Shown piece after piece: positions 1-8,208 of a stretch of 64,000 nt of DNA. Position 1 is the first letter of the stretch, and the number at the start of each line of letters is the position of its first letter. The position numbers and the translations under genes are program-made. The DNA is taken from contig JAEUVB010000013.1 in assembly GCA_016786845.1 (NCBI GenBank), positions 160,217-224,216 on the forward strand. Reading direction: 5' to 3'. The DNA comes from Chitinophagaceae bacterium (GTDB lineage: Bacteria > Bacteroidota > Bacteroidia > Chitinophagales > Chitinophagaceae). Under the pieces are notes generated by a model. That model did no database searches. It saw only the letters and a program-made list of their open reading frames with translations, and had not been told where the DNA came from.

Positions 1-486
1 TTTAAAGTCAACAGTGTGGATTATTTACTCAAGCCGATTAAACAGGAAGAACTCAGCTTTGCGTTGCAAAAACTCAAAACGATACACCTTAATGAACATC
101 AGGAAAATCTTCAACACTTTTCATCAGGAATAAATCAAAAATACAAAGATCGATTTGTGATTAAGTTGGGCAACAAACTCATTACCCTGCTCATTCAGGA
201 TATTGCGTACTTTTATTCAAAAGATAAAATGACATTTATAGGAACGAAAGACGGTAAAAACTACCCTATCGATCTTTCTCTTGACAAAATAGAGCAAATG
301 CTGAATCCTGAACAATTTTTCAGGGTGAATCGACAAATCATTGCAACCGAATCAGCTATTAAAGATGTACAAACTTCAATGAAATCCCGAATCATTCTAA
401 CCCTCGATCCCCCATTGAATTTAGAAGCAAGTATTAGTAGCGAACGATCATCCATATTTAAAAAATGGCTGAAGAAAGAAAGATGA
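1..486 (+). CDS. LytTR-family response regulator (5' truncated)
   Basis: The window opens inside this gene, and frame 1 is open from base 1. The first residues contain DYLLKPI, the typical end of a receiver domain (conserved Lys followed by Pro). A LytTR DNA-binding domain follows: the core around FVIKLGNKLITL, the segment IAYFYSKDKMTFI and the closing FFRVNRQIIA are characteristic. The protein therefore belongs to the AlgR/LytR class that usually works with a membrane histidine kinase encoded next to it, here outside the window. The phosphoacceptor Asp and true start are not visible. The next gene begins 93 bases downstream, so co-transcription is possible but not shown. Confidence 0.9.
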   Translation, partial: FKVNSVDYLLKPIKQEELSFALQKLKTIHLNEHQENLQHFSSGINQKYKDRFVIKLGNKLITLLIQDIAYFYSKDKMTFIGTKDGKNYPIDLSLDKIEQMLNPEQFFRVNRQIIATESAIKDVQTSMKSRIILTLDPPLNLEASISSERSSIFKKWLKKER

Positions 487-579
487 ACTCTGAGATAAAT
501 AATCCCATTTCATCAGAAAACATTCGAAAATAATTACAGAAAATCTAACCTTTATCTCTTCAAAACACTACAACCTTTA

Positions 580-963
580 ATGACTGCCGAAAAAAAACAA
601 TTGACAGATTCAAAGCTACTTAACTCTTCAATTTTCTTATGCTCTTTTATCATGATCTCCCTTTGCTGGAGTAGTTGTCAGTATGCCAATATTCAATCGA
701 TAACGAATACTTGTGATACCTCATCCGTTCAGTTTAATAAGACCATCCAACCCATGATGAACAATCATTGCAATAGTTGCCATGGGGGCGTTTCACCTTC
801 AGGAGGTATATCCCTAGAAGGATACAACCATGTATTTACTTACGGCCCAGCAGCTTTACATGCCATGGAAACAGGTAGTATGCCGCAAGGGGCACCTAAA
901 ATAGATGCATGTTCAATTGCCCTGTTTAAATCTTGGTTGGATGCAGGTGCACCTAATAATTAA
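580..963 (+). CDS. Small c-type cytochrome, probably membrane-anchored
   Basis: This is a 127-residue protein with one hydrophobic segment near the N-terminus (about residues 17-32) ending in a Cys-containing stretch (CWSSC) that could be a lipobox. It carries a single haem-attachment motif CNSCH at about residues 66-70. A later Met in GSMPQGAP is a plausible distal haem ligand. The phrase FNKTIQPMMNNHC resembles the short cytochromes often annotated as planctomycete-type or cytochrome c domains in Bacteroidota. It probably sits on the periplasmic face and transfers electrons, but the redox partner is unknown. An OB-fold protein follows after 11 bases and a DUF5777 barrel after that. This trio recurs in Bacteroidota and suggests a shared envelope function. 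Confidence 0.8.
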   Translation: MTAEKKQLTDSKLLNSSIFLCSFIMISLCWSSCQYANIQSITNTCDTSSVQFNKTIQPMMNNHCNSCHGGVSPSGGISLEGYNHVFTYGPAALHAMETGSMPQGAPKIDACSIALFKSWLDAGAPNN

Positions 964-974
964 AAAAATAAATC

Positions 975-1415
975 ATGTCAAAAAAACTCATCATCATCTT
1001 AATACTGACAGCCGCTGTGTTGATCTCAGCCTTCTTTTTATGGAATTGGGTCAACCAAGCGAGTACTGATTTTGCCGATCAAAAAGCTGAAAAACGATAT
1101 CATTGTACTCAACTTCTAACACAAATAAGTCAGGATACCGCGTCCTTCAATCAACTCAAACAGAAGTTAGTAGCCGTTGAAGGTCATATTAAAAAAATCA
1201 CCCGTGAGGATTCATCCCTAACGATTGAAATGGGTGATACGAACGCTATGTCGAGCATCATTTTCCAAATTGACAAACGCCATCTGAGTAGCTTTCAATC
1301 ATGTAAAGAAGGTGATTCAACTTGTATCAAGGGTATTGTAACGGCCTTTACACAAGATCTGGAATTAGGACTAGGCAATACCTTGGAAATGAATTTTTGC
1401 AGTTTAGAAAAATAA
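975..1415 (+). CDS. Membrane-anchored OB-fold (tRNA_anti-like) protein
   Basis: The product has 146 residues with an N-terminal membrane anchor (about residues 5-24) and a soluble domain. The soluble part has the VAVEGHIKKI...SLTIEMGD...GIVTAFTQD layout of the tRNA_anti-like OB-fold family. Despite the family name, members with signal anchors in Bacteroidota are envelope proteins and no nucleic-acid role is implied. The gene starts 11 bases after the cytochrome gene and precedes the DUF5777 barrel gene by 137 bases. Three cysteines (CTQ, SCKEG, NFCS) could form disulfides in the periplasm. The fold assignment comes from pattern recognition of short motifs and is moderately sure; the function is unknown. 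Confidence 0.65.
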   Translation: MSKKLIIILILTAAVLISAFFLWNWVNQASTDFADQKAEKRYHCTQLLTQISQDTASFNQLKQKLVAVEGHIKKITREDSSLTIEMGDTNAMSSIIFQIDKRHLSSFQSCKEGDSTCIKGIVTAFTQDLELGLGNTLEMNFCSLEK

Positions 1416-1552
1416 ATGAACAGGACGAATGAACCCTATTCTTTTCCTCCACCAAATGCAACTAAGTACAGTATTTTTAATACCGTCGTGGATGAAATCT
1501 AAAAACACGGATAGCCTATCCATCGAGATCATTCTACCTTAAGCCAATAACA

Positions 1553-2503
1553 ATGAATATGAAGATTGAACTTTTTTTTATTCCCCTTCTCGTAGCATTA
1601 AACTTAAATGCAAACTGCCAAACAGATAGCAACCAAATCAGAAGCATTCTTGAAAATAGCAACCAAAGAGTGGATGAGTTGGAAAGTTTAATTGACTCAG
1701 ACCCAGTTTCGAAGAAAGAATTTGCTAAGAATGCATTTAAATCGTCCCGCGTGATAAACGGACATTCGATGGAATTGATCGGCAAAGGAGTTCTTGATTT
1801 CCGGATACTTCATCGATTCGGCATGATCAAAAGTGGTTATCGCGAATTATTCGGATTTGATCAGGCTTCTATGCGCTTCGGATTTGATTATGGGATCAGT
1901 AAAAATCTGAGTATCGGTATCGGACGCAGTACCTTCAACAAAGAAGTGGACGGATTTGTGAAATATCGATTGGCACATCAACATAAAGGACAAAAGGCCA
2001 TGCCGGTTTCACTGATATGGATATCGGGAATGACTCTGATGACCGCAAAATTCAACGATGCACGACTTGAAACTTTCTCAAATCGTTTAGGATATTACCA
2101 CCAGTTCATCGCCGGCCGCAAATTCAATAATTCATTTACCCTTCAGTTGTCGCCCACCTTTGTCCATCGCAACCTCGTGAATACCAAAAAGGACTTCAAT
2201 GATATGCTGGCCCTGGGTATCGGCACCCGAGTGAAACTCACCAACCGTACGGCTTTTATTATCGATGCCTTCCCTGTACTGTATGGTAATCATCAAGGCG
2301 TCAATAAACTCCCGCTATCTGTCGGATTTGATATAGAAACTGGCGGTCATGTATTTCAATTGCATGTGAGTAATACCCGGGGTATGAATGAAAAGGCCTT
2401 CATTTCTGAGACCCTGCAGGATTGGACCAAAGGCGAAATACAAATCGGATTTAACTTGTCGAGAGTATTCACCGTGATTCGCAATACGGAAAGCAGCTGG
2501 TAG
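1553..2503 (+). CDS. DUF5777-family outer-membrane beta-barrel protein
   Basis: This 316-residue protein has a clear signal peptide (cleavage near NANCQ, about residue 23). Alternating amphipathic strands follow, rich in Gly and aromatic residues, such as FRILHRFGMIKSGY, RFGFDYGISKNLSIGIG and a C-terminal IQIGFNLSRVFTV. These fit the DUF5777 family of predicted outer-membrane barrels. The DNA shows cytochrome, OB-fold and DUF5777 genes in one direction, an arrangement I recognise from other Bacteroidota, where YceI proteins may also occur; no YceI gene is visible here. A box TACCTTAA lies about 15 bases before the start, a weak match to the phylum -7 consensus. The role is unknown, but the location is probably the outer membrane. 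Confidence 0.8.
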   Translation: MNMKIELFFIPLLVALNLNANCQTDSNQIRSILENSNQRVDELESLIDSDPVSKKEFAKNAFKSSRVINGHSMELIGKGVLDFRILHRFGMIKSGYRELFGFDQASMRFGFDYGISKNLSIGIGRSTFNKEVDGFVKYRLAHQHKGQKAMPVSLIWISGMTLMTAKFNDARLETFSNRLGYYHQFIAGRKFNNSFTLQLSPTFVHRNLVNTKKDFNDMLALGIGTRVKLTNRTAFIIDAFPVLYGNHQGVNKLPLSVGFDIETGGHVFQLHVSNTRGMNEKAFISETLQDWTKGEIQIGFNLSRVFTVIRNTESSW

Positions 2504-2606
2504 TTTTTTCATCGATGTAAATAAGATGTATATCCCATTATTGGATTTCTCTGTATTAATTAATCATTAAATTTTACTACCTTGCTCCCACATTAAATTA
2601 ATTTCC

Positions 2607-2990
2607 ATGGTCAAATACTTTTATCTTTTGCTCATCACGATAGTTTTCATTTCGTGCAAAAAAGAGGCCGGCTTTGGTGGACAGGGCTCCATCAAAGGGA
2701 AAGTATATGCTTATGATTATAGCCCATCCGGCACTTTGAACAGTCAGGCATATGTTGGTGGCGTCAATGTATATATTGCGGTTACCGGAAGTGGCAATAT
2801 CCTCAAACAAGTAGATAGTGATTATCAGGGCAACTACACTTTTGAAGAACTCCGTGAAGGCAAATATACCCTTTGGGTTTATTCCGATTGCGACAGCTGT
2901 ACCGACAATAAAACTCCGGTCGTACAAACAATAGATCTTTCCGGCAATAAAGACGAGAAAGTACTCCCTGATTTTAAAATCAACCTCTAG
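2607..2990 (+). CDS. Small lipoprotein with carboxypeptidase-regulatory-like fold
   Basis: The product has 127 residues, with a short signal peptide ending in the lipobox FISC (Cys at residue 17). The mature part looks like one beta-sandwich of the carboxypeptidase-regulatory/SdrD-B type: GSIKGKVYAYD at the start, then VNVYIAV, the turn DYQGNYTFEELREGKYTLWVY, and a closing strand. The motif CDSC after it may be a disulfide or metal site. It ends 4 bases before the VTC gene, so it probably heads the same operon (lipoprotein, VTC, DUF4956, DUF2490). A box TACCTTGC at 2578-2585 is a possible -7 element. The protein could be the surface or periplasmic partner of the polyphosphate cassette, which is inference from position. 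Confidence 0.7.
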   Translation: MVKYFYLLLITIVFISCKKEAGFGGQGSIKGKVYAYDYSPSGTLNSQAYVGGVNVYIAVTGSGNILKQVDSDYQGNYTFEELREGKYTLWVYSDCDSCTDNKTPVVQTIDLSGNKDEKVLPDFKINL

Positions 2991-2994
2991 TTCA

Positions 2995-3759
2995 ATGCAG
3001 GAGATCATTGATTGTATCAACACCTTTGAGCCGGTAACGCTCCAGCAACTTGACAGTGTGAAGTTGCAGAACCGTATTGATGCAAAATATATGCTCACGA
3101 AAAAGCAATTGGTGACTGTTCTCCAAGGGATTCGTGAAAGTCAATATGTACTGGAGATAGATCATACCCGCATCTTTAATTATAAGACAATTTATTACGA
3201 TACACCCGACTTTCAATTTTACAAAGATCATCACAACGGGTGCATCAATCGTGTAAAGGTTCGTTGTCGCGAGTATGTAGAAAGCCATCTTTGTTTCTAT
3301 GAAATCAAACGTAAGCTTTTTGGGACCCGCACAGATAAACAAAGAAAGGTAATCCCTGAATTACCTGATCTTATCCCACCCGGCGATTACGATCTGATTC
3401 AATATAAACGACTCGCCGGAAAACCAATAGAAAAAAAACTAACTAACCAATTTAAACGAATTACCCTAACCAATAAAAATTTTACAGAACGAATTACGAT
3501 AGATTTGGGCATTCAATTTGACAATGGCAAAGAAACCTACAGCCTTCCCGAAATCGTGGTGATTGAAGTGAAACAAGGTAAGGCGGATGTTTTCAGCAAT
3601 ACCATACAGGTGTTGAAGAAAAACCGCATTTATCCTAGTAGTTTCAGCAAATACGCTATTGGTGTATCCATCTTAGAAAAAGAACTCAAACACAATTACT
3701 TTAAACCTATACTTTTAAAAATCAATAAACTTCAATCCGCTGCACATGCAAACATCTGA
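2995..3759 (+). CDS. VTC-domain polyphosphate polymerase
   Basis: This 254-residue protein matches the VTC catalytic domain that makes polyphosphate inside a beta-tunnel in yeast Vtc4 and in many bacterial homologues. Visible signatures are NRIDAKYMLTKKQL near the N-terminus, the basic strand RVKVRCREYV, CFYEIKRKLFGTRTDKQR (basic residues lining the tunnel), a late acidic strand IVVIEVKQGKAD with the likely metal-binding Glu, and the ending SSFSKYAIGV. The length is normal for a stand-alone bacterial domain, and no SPX or membrane domain is attached. It overlaps the DUF4956 gene by 14 bases, showing translational coupling. A role in polyphosphate or a related polymer is inferred from the family. 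Confidence 0.88.
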   Translation: MQEIIDCINTFEPVTLQQLDSVKLQNRIDAKYMLTKKQLVTVLQGIRESQYVLEIDHTRIFNYKTIYYDTPDFQFYKDHHNGCINRVKVRCREYVESHLCFYEIKRKLFGTRTDKQRKVIPELPDLIPPGDYDLIQYKRLAGKPIEKKLTNQFKRITLTNKNFTERITIDLGIQFDNGKETYSLPEIVVIEVKQGKADVFSNTIQVLKKNRIYPSSFSKYAIGVSILEKELKHNYFKPILLKINKLQSAAHANI

Positions 3760-4459
3760 ACAAATAATTAAAGCATTAAAAGACTCTATTGATGCCGTAA
3801 AGTCTATGAACCTGGATAGTATGGTGGACCAGGGAGGCGCATCAAGTGCTACTGAGTATATTGAATTGCTTTCTCGCTTTGGCATCAACGTGATCGCAAC
3901 ATTTATCTTGGTGAGAGTGATTTACTACTCAACCCATAAAAACAAAGACTTTCTGTTTACCTTCTTCCTGTTTAATTTGCTGAACTTTTTAATCTGCGTA
4001 TTATTAAGTACCACCAAAATTAAAATAGGATTTGCCTTCGGTCTCTTCGCCATTTTCTCCATCATGCGCTATCGGACGGTAACAGTTCCTATTAAAGAAA
4101 TGGGCTACTTTTTTATATGCGTTTCCTTAGGTATCATCAATGCCTTGGCCTCCGTAGAAGACAACTATGTCGTACTCATTTTATGTAACGTATTCATTCT
4201 CGGCCTTACCTTGGTATTGGATAAATTTATCAGCCTTACTCATGAAAACGTCAAAGAAATTACATACGAACGCATCGACCTGATACACCCTAACCGAAGG
4301 GAAGAAATGACAGCGGACCTGATATCCCGAACCGGACTTCCCATTCATCGGATCGAAATCAAGAATATCAATTTTTTAAGGGATGTGGCTTATGTCAATG
4401 TATTCTATTATGCGAAAGAAAATGAAAACCGTCAAGGTATCACCGGTGACGATGATTAA
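3746..4459 (+). CDS. DUF4956 integral membrane protein
   Basis: The protein has 237 residues. A soluble N-terminal stretch of about 40 residues is followed by several membrane helices (around residues 48-68, 75-95, 100-115, 130-165) and a cytosolic C-terminal domain with the sequence ISRTGLPIHRIEIKNINFLRD. The short loop FSIMRYRT between helices is the most recognisable DUF4956 feature. DUF4956 genes commonly sit next to VTC genes, as here, and the 14-base overlap supports coupled translation. It is plausibly the membrane partner that anchors the polymerase or moves its product, but no activity is known to me. The C-terminus overlaps one of two possible starts of the next gene. Confidence 0.85.
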   Translation: MQTSEQIIKALKDSIDAVKSMNLDSMVDQGGASSATEYIELLSRFGINVIATFILVRVIYYSTHKNKDFLFTFFLFNLLNFLICVLLSTTKIKIGFAFGLFAIFSIMRYRTVTVPIKEMGYFFICVSLGIINALASVEDNYVVLILCNVFILGLTLVLDKFISLTHENVKEITYERIDLIHPNRREEMTADLISRTGLPIHRIEIKNINFLRDVAYVNVFYYAKENENRQGITGDDD

Positions 4460-4460
4460 T

Positions 4461-5174
4461 ATGGTAAATCGTAACTTTCAACTGAAATTCTTTTCCCTGC
4501 TGCTTGTCTGCGGATTGTTGCCCGACTTTAGCATGGCACAACTCGATGATACTCAGCTTCGTCAACAAATTGGTGTCAATTGGTCACCTACAAAAAAGAT
4601 TGATCTAAATGCCTCCTATCGACTGGATTATAAGTTTGATATGCGTGCTTTTCGTCGCAGTAATTTCTCCATTGCCGCGGATTATGAAATAACCAAGTGG
4701 TTATCCGCCGGTATTGGCTATCGTTTTGCAACTTCCCCATCTACGGATTTCCATCGATTCAAAATTTTCGCATCCGCCAAAAAGGATTTGACTAAAAAAC
4801 TGACACTCAGCTTCAGGTCTATGGTACAGCACGATGTGAAATATCTAAATAGTGAATACCTGAACAGCTACAAGCCGACCTATGTCTACCGCAATAAATT
4901 AGGTCTGAAATATGCCCTCAAGAAAAAAATTGACCTCTTTGCCTATTCAGATCTCTTTGCACAAACCAAGAATCATACCACGGGACTTTATCGTCTGCGG
5001 TCCGGACTGGGAGCCGAATACACCTACAAAAAAAGAAATCATCTCGCCCTATCCTGGTTTTATCAAAATGAATTCCGGATTAAATCACCTCAGAATATTC
5101 AGGTTTTCAATATTGAATTTACCTTTGACCTTCAGAAAAAAACCGCAAAGGGTAAAAAAGATAAATCCAAATAA
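4461..5174 (+). CDS. DUF2490 outer-membrane barrel-like protein
   Basis: The frame is open from 4383, but the signal peptide begins at the ATG at 4461, or at 4452 overlapping the previous stop. It reads as a basic start, a hydrophobic core FFSLLLVCGLL and a cleavage site near SMAQ. The mature protein has repeated amphipathic strands (LNASYRLDYKF, GIGYRFATSP, LRSGLGAEYTY) typical of DUF2490, a family of predicted small outer-membrane barrels. The Lys-rich C-terminal tail after the last strand is unusual. The order VTC, DUF4956, DUF2490 suggests an envelope-spanning set, with polymerase, inner-membrane protein and outer-membrane protein. That functional link is inference. Confidence 0.8.
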   Translation: MVNRNFQLKFFSLLLVCGLLPDFSMAQLDDTQLRQQIGVNWSPTKKIDLNASYRLDYKFDMRAFRRSNFSIAADYEITKWLSAGIGYRFATSPSTDFHRFKIFASAKKDLTKKLTLSFRSMVQHDVKYLNSEYLNSYKPTYVYRNKLGLKYALKKKIDLFAYSDLFAQTKNHTTGLYRLRSGLGAEYTYKKRNHLALSWFYQNEFRIKSPQNIQVFNIEFTFDLQKKTAKGKKDKSK

Positions 5175-6182
5175 TTGAAAACAAATTCTCCGCATTATTA
5201 CAGACAATTATTCAAAAAAATGTCTACCCTCAAAGTATTTGTTGTGGGAGATGCCATGTTGGATAATTATTGGATTGGCCATATCGATCGCATATCTCCC
5301 GAGGCCCCGGTACCCATTTTAAGTGTTGAACGGAAAGAATCCCGCCCGGGAGGTGCAGCCAATGTTGCCTTGAATTGTAAAGCCTTGGGGGCGGAGGTTT
5401 CCTTACTCACCGTCATTGGTCAGGATGCGCATGGCAGTATGCTCGAAAAACAGCTGATGGCGTCTGATATTCAAACAGACTATATTCTCAAAAGCAAAAA
5501 CAGAATAACCACCTGCAAAACACGGATCATGGCTAGGCATCAGCAAACCATGCGTGTAGACGAAGAAACGACCGAAGACCTTTCTATTAAAGACGAACAT
5601 CGCTTTATTGAAATTTGCCTGAAAGCCATACAAATTGAAAAACCGGATGTTCTGATCTTTGAAGACTATAACAAAGGCGTACTCAAAGAAAATGTGATAC
5701 AAAAAATCATGGCCCATTGTAAAGAAGTGGGCGTAATCACCGCTGTCGATCCAAAGAAAAAGAATTTTTTAGCCTATACCGGTACAGACATATTTAAACC
5801 TAACCTGAAAGAAATCAGGGAGGCCCTGTTACTTTCTTTGGACGATGTTAACCTGGCTTCTCTCAAACAAGTTCATGCTCGTTTGTTTAAGCACTTGCAA
5901 CATAAAAATACGTTTATCACATTATCTGAAAAAGGTGTTTTTATTCAACAGGATACCATGGCCCGAATGATTCCGGCACATATCCGCCAGATTTCTGATG
6001 TTTCAGGTGCCGGAGATACGGTCATTGCCGTGGCCGCCATGTTGTATAAATTAACCGGTGATATCGTCACGAGTGCACATATATCCAATATTGCAGGAGG
6101 TTTGGTCTGTGAAGAATTAGGGGTAGTGCCTATCTCAAAACAAAAACTGTTAACGGAAACCATCCGTCTTTTAGCTCAATAA
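5175..6182 (+). CDS. rfaE1: RfaE1-type heptose-7-phosphate kinase (PfkB family)
   Basis: This 335-residue PfkB-family kinase resembles the kinase domain of HldE/RfaE. It carries GDAMLDNYW, RISPEAPVPI, the substrate loop GGAANVA, and the catalytic and anion-hole motif DVSGAGDT near the C-terminus. The family makes D-glycero-manno-heptose 1,7-bisphosphate for LPS core synthesis. The nucleotidyltransferase half of HldE is absent, so this is the kinase-only form. I use the TTG at 5175, directly after the previous stop. It supplies the short N-terminal helix HYYRQLFKKMSTLK expected before the first strand, whereas the ATG at 5220 would remove it. A heptosyltransferase-type GT9 at 47.2-48.3 kb fits the same pathway. 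The exact sugar substrate is inferred. Confidence 0.85.
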   Translation: MKTNSPHYYRQLFKKMSTLKVFVVGDAMLDNYWIGHIDRISPEAPVPILSVERKESRPGGAANVALNCKALGAEVSLLTVIGQDAHGSMLEKQLMASDIQTDYILKSKNRITTCKTRIMARHQQTMRVDEETTEDLSIKDEHRFIEICLKAIQIEKPDVLIFEDYNKGVLKENVIQKIMAHCKEVGVITAVDPKKKNFLAYTGTDIFKPNLKEIREALLLSLDDVNLASLKQVHARLFKHLQHKNTFITLSEKGVFIQQDTMARMIPAHIRQISDVSGAGDTVIAVAAMLYKLTGDIVTSAHISNIAGGLVCEELGVVPISKQKLLTETIRLLAQ

Positions 6183-6190
6183 AATATTGC

Positions 6191-6394
6191 TTATTGCCAG
6201 GCAGAAGGGCGTGGATCCATAGCCACAATAGGCTGAGGAGACTGATGTACTGAAATTTGGGACTGAGGTGTTCTGTGCTTTTCGTTACGTCCGGCTACCT
6301 GATTAACTGAAGTCGAATCATCTTTAAATATCATGCAAACTACAATAGAATAGGTCAAAATCAGGGCGGTAAATATATTCACTTTTTTTGTCAT
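6191..6394 (-). CDS. Small single-pass membrane protein, unknown
   Basis: The 67-residue product has one hydrophobic segment (about residues 6-23, IFTALILTYSIVVCMIF) and a polar, Gln/Pro-rich tail ending near PRPSAWQ. I do not recognise a family. The case for a real gene is its promoter: on the minus strand TTG (6452-6454), 20 bases, then TAACTTTG (6424-6431) exactly match the Bacteroidota -33/-7 layout and place the start of transcription about 20 bases before the ATG. It converges with the heptose kinase gene, 8 bases away. Function is unknown. Confidence 0.5.
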   Translation of the reverse strand: MTKKVNIFTALILTYSIVVCMIFKDDSTSVNQVAGRNEKHRTPQSQISVHQSPQPIVAMDPRPSAWQ

Positions 6395-6423
6395 AGGAAG
6401 TCGACTAAGGTTGAGAACTGCGA

Positions 6424-6454
6424 CAAAGTTAAGAAATCATTACTACAAATACAA
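6424..6454 (-). promoter_or_regulatory. Bacteroidota-type promoter for the 67-residue protein gene
   Basis: Read on the minus strand, TTG at 6452-6454, a 20-base spacer and TAACTTTG at 6424-6431 match the sigma-ABfr-type consensus TTG-N(about 20)-TAnnTTTG. The expected start of transcription is near 6417, about 20 bases before the ATG at 6394. Confidence 0.6.
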
Positions 6455-6494
6455 GCTTAATACCAACCAAACGTGTTAACCAGTAGTCACAGGC

Positions 6495-6977
6495 TTATTT
6501 CAAGTCACTTTTGAAACTGATGGTGAGTTCATCACCTCCGGAATTTCTAAACACCAATTTACAAAATTCAATCACGATATCTATACCAAAACCACTCACG
6601 GTCACATTGCCGGATTGAGCGATATACACATCACCGGCATGATAATATTGAATATAAACATATTTTGTCGTTGGCTTCACATCGGTATAAACCTTTGTAA
6701 CCGTGTATTCTCCTTCAGCCGGAATCACGATTTTAGGAAAATCAAAGCTGACCCCCTCCCCTACGGATATGGTATGCTCTGTATAATAGGTATTATTCGC
6801 CGTAGCGTAGGATGTATCCTTTTTAATCACATCCACCACTTCATTGATTGCGAGCTGGGAAAGTGTCAGTGAACAAACCGGTGGCGGCGGTACTTCCGGC
6901 TCCTCCGGTTTTTTATCACAAGAAGACCAAACAGAAGAACAGAAAAGAAGGATTAATAAAAGTTTAAATATTTTCAT
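6495..6977 (-). CDS. Lipoprotein of unknown function
   Basis: The 160-residue product starts at the ATG at 6977. An AAAGGTG ribosome-binding-like stretch lies 6-12 bases before it, which argues against the upstream ATG at 6986. The signal peptide MKIFKLLLILLFCSSVWSSC ends in a lipobox Cys. A short acidic and Pro-rich linker (KKPEEPEVPPPPV) follows, then a beta-rich domain with alternating strands such as EHTISVGEGVSFDFP, TKYVYIQYYHAGDVYIAQ and a final ELTISFKSDL. The family is not recognised. It lies 117 bases downstream of carA's stop in the same orientation and could be separately transcribed. Confidence 0.7.
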   Translation of the reverse strand: MKIFKLLLILLFCSSVWSSCDKKPEEPEVPPPPVCSLTLSQLAINEVVDVIKKDTSYATANNTYYTEHTISVGEGVSFDFPKIVIPAEGEYTVTKVYTDVKPTTKYVYIQYYHAGDVYIAQSGNVTVSGFGIDIVIEFCKLVFRNSGGDELTISFKSDLK

Positions 6978-7023
6978 AGCCCACACCTTTTAAATGAGTA
7001 TTTGCTATAAAAGTAAACATTGT

Positions 7024-8109
7024 TCAGATCAATTTCATAAAATCATCAAATAAATATCTTGAATCATGTGGCCCCGGTGTAGCCTCGGGGTGATACTGAA
7101 CGGAGAATACTGGTCTATTTTTCATCCTTATACCCTCCAGTGAATCGTCATTCAGATTGATATGGGTAATTTCCAATTCAGGATTATTCCTGACCGACTC
7201 AGGATCCACCGCAAAACCGTGGTTCTGCGTGGTGATCTCACTTCGTTGGGTTTGTAAGTTGATGACCGGATGATTAAGGCCGCGATGTCCATGATGCATT
7301 TTATGGGTCATTGCCCCATTGGCTAAACATATCAATTGATGCCCCAAACAAATCCCAAATACCGGCTTACCACTTTCGATCACCTGTTTCACCGTTTTCA
7401 CTGCTTCCAACATAGCCGCAGGATCACCCGGGCCATTCGAAATGAAGAAGGCATCCGGCTCAAACGCTTGAAGTTCAGTGAATGATGTGCCCGCAGGAAA
7501 TACCTTCAGCGACGCACCACGATCCGTCATGCAGCTCAAAATACTGTTTTTAACCCCATAATCCAGCACGGCTATTTTCTTGCTCCCTTGCTCGTTCAGG
7601 GTATATGCCACTTTGGTACTTACATAACCGGTCAGGTCCAAACCTTCCATCGGTGGTACCACACTCAACAATTTTTCTAATTCATTCAAATCGGAAATCG
7701 ATGAAGAAATAATACAATTCATGGCGCCTTTGTTGCGTACATGTACAACCAAGGCCCGGGTATCGATCTCATCAATGGATACTATATTGTTTTGTATCAG
7801 ATACTCTTCGAGCGACTGATCGGCAACGGTACGAGAATACTTCTCGGAGAGATTTTTGGCGATAATGCCGGAAATTTTCACACTCCCACTTTCAACGTCC
7901 AGGTTCTTTGCACCATAATTACCAATATGTGCCGTATTCATGATGATAATTTGCCCGTAATACGAAGGGTCAGTGAAGACTTCCTGATAACCGGTCATTC
8001 CGGTATTGAAACAAATTTCGCCGGTGGTTGTCCCGATAGCACCGTAGGACTGACCTTGAAATACTGTTCCGTCGGCAAGCAACAAATAGGCAGGAGTGGA
8101 TGTTTTCAT
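7024..8109 (-). CDS. carA: Carbamoyl-phosphate synthase small (glutaminase) subunit
   Basis: The 361-residue product starts at the ATG at 8109 (MKTSTPAYLLLADGT). The frame extends further upstream but those residues would lie across the promoter. The N-terminal CarA domain (LLADGTVFQGQSYG, GEICFNTGMTGYQEV, DPSYYGQIIIM) is followed by a class I glutamine amidotransferase domain. The nucleophile is in GICLGHQL, with the His-Glu pair in VQYHPEATPGP. It releases ammonia from glutamine for carbamoyl phosphate used in pyrimidine and arginine synthesis. No carB is adjacent, so the large subunit is encoded elsewhere. The minus-strand box TACTTTTG at 8117-8124 lies only 7 bases from the ATG. Confidence 0.97.
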   Translation of the reverse strand: MKTSTPAYLLLADGTVFQGQSYGAIGTTTGEICFNTGMTGYQEVFTDPSYYGQIIIMNTAHIGNYGAKNLDVESGSVKISGIIAKNLSEKYSRTVADQSLEEYLIQNNIVSIDEIDTRALVVHVRNKGAMNCIISSSISDLNELEKLLSVVPPMEGLDLTGYVSTKVAYTLNEQGSKKIAVLDYGVKNSILSCMTDRGASLKVFPAGTSFTELQAFEPDAFFISNGPGDPAAMLEAVKTVKQVIESGKPVFGICLGHQLICLANGAMTHKMHHGHRGLNHPVINLQTQRSEITTQNHGFAVDPESVRNNPELEITHINLNDDSLEGIRMKNRPVFSVQYHPEATPGPHDSRYLFDDFMKLI

Positions 8110-8116
8110 TAAGGCG

Positions 8117-8124
8117 CAAAAGTA
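8117..8124 (-). promoter_or_regulatory. -7 promoter box of carA
   Basis: TACTTTTG on the minus strand exactly fits TAnnTTTG. A TTG lies 16 bases upstream (8141-8143), slightly closer than the usual spacing. The ATG at 8109 is 7 bases beyond the box, so the transcript would begin at or next to the start codon. Confidence 0.55.
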
Positions 8125-8208
8125 AGGCCTCAGCCACATACAATGAAAGGGTTTCAGTTAATTTTATCCACGAAGCATCGCTGGTTCAGGTAACTTTTCG
8201 AAAAGACA

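Noticed and set aside
1416..1502. 28-codon reading frame directly after the OB-fold gene
   Set aside because: Too short, with no ribosome-binding site or signal and no recognisable motif; kept only as intergenic sequence.
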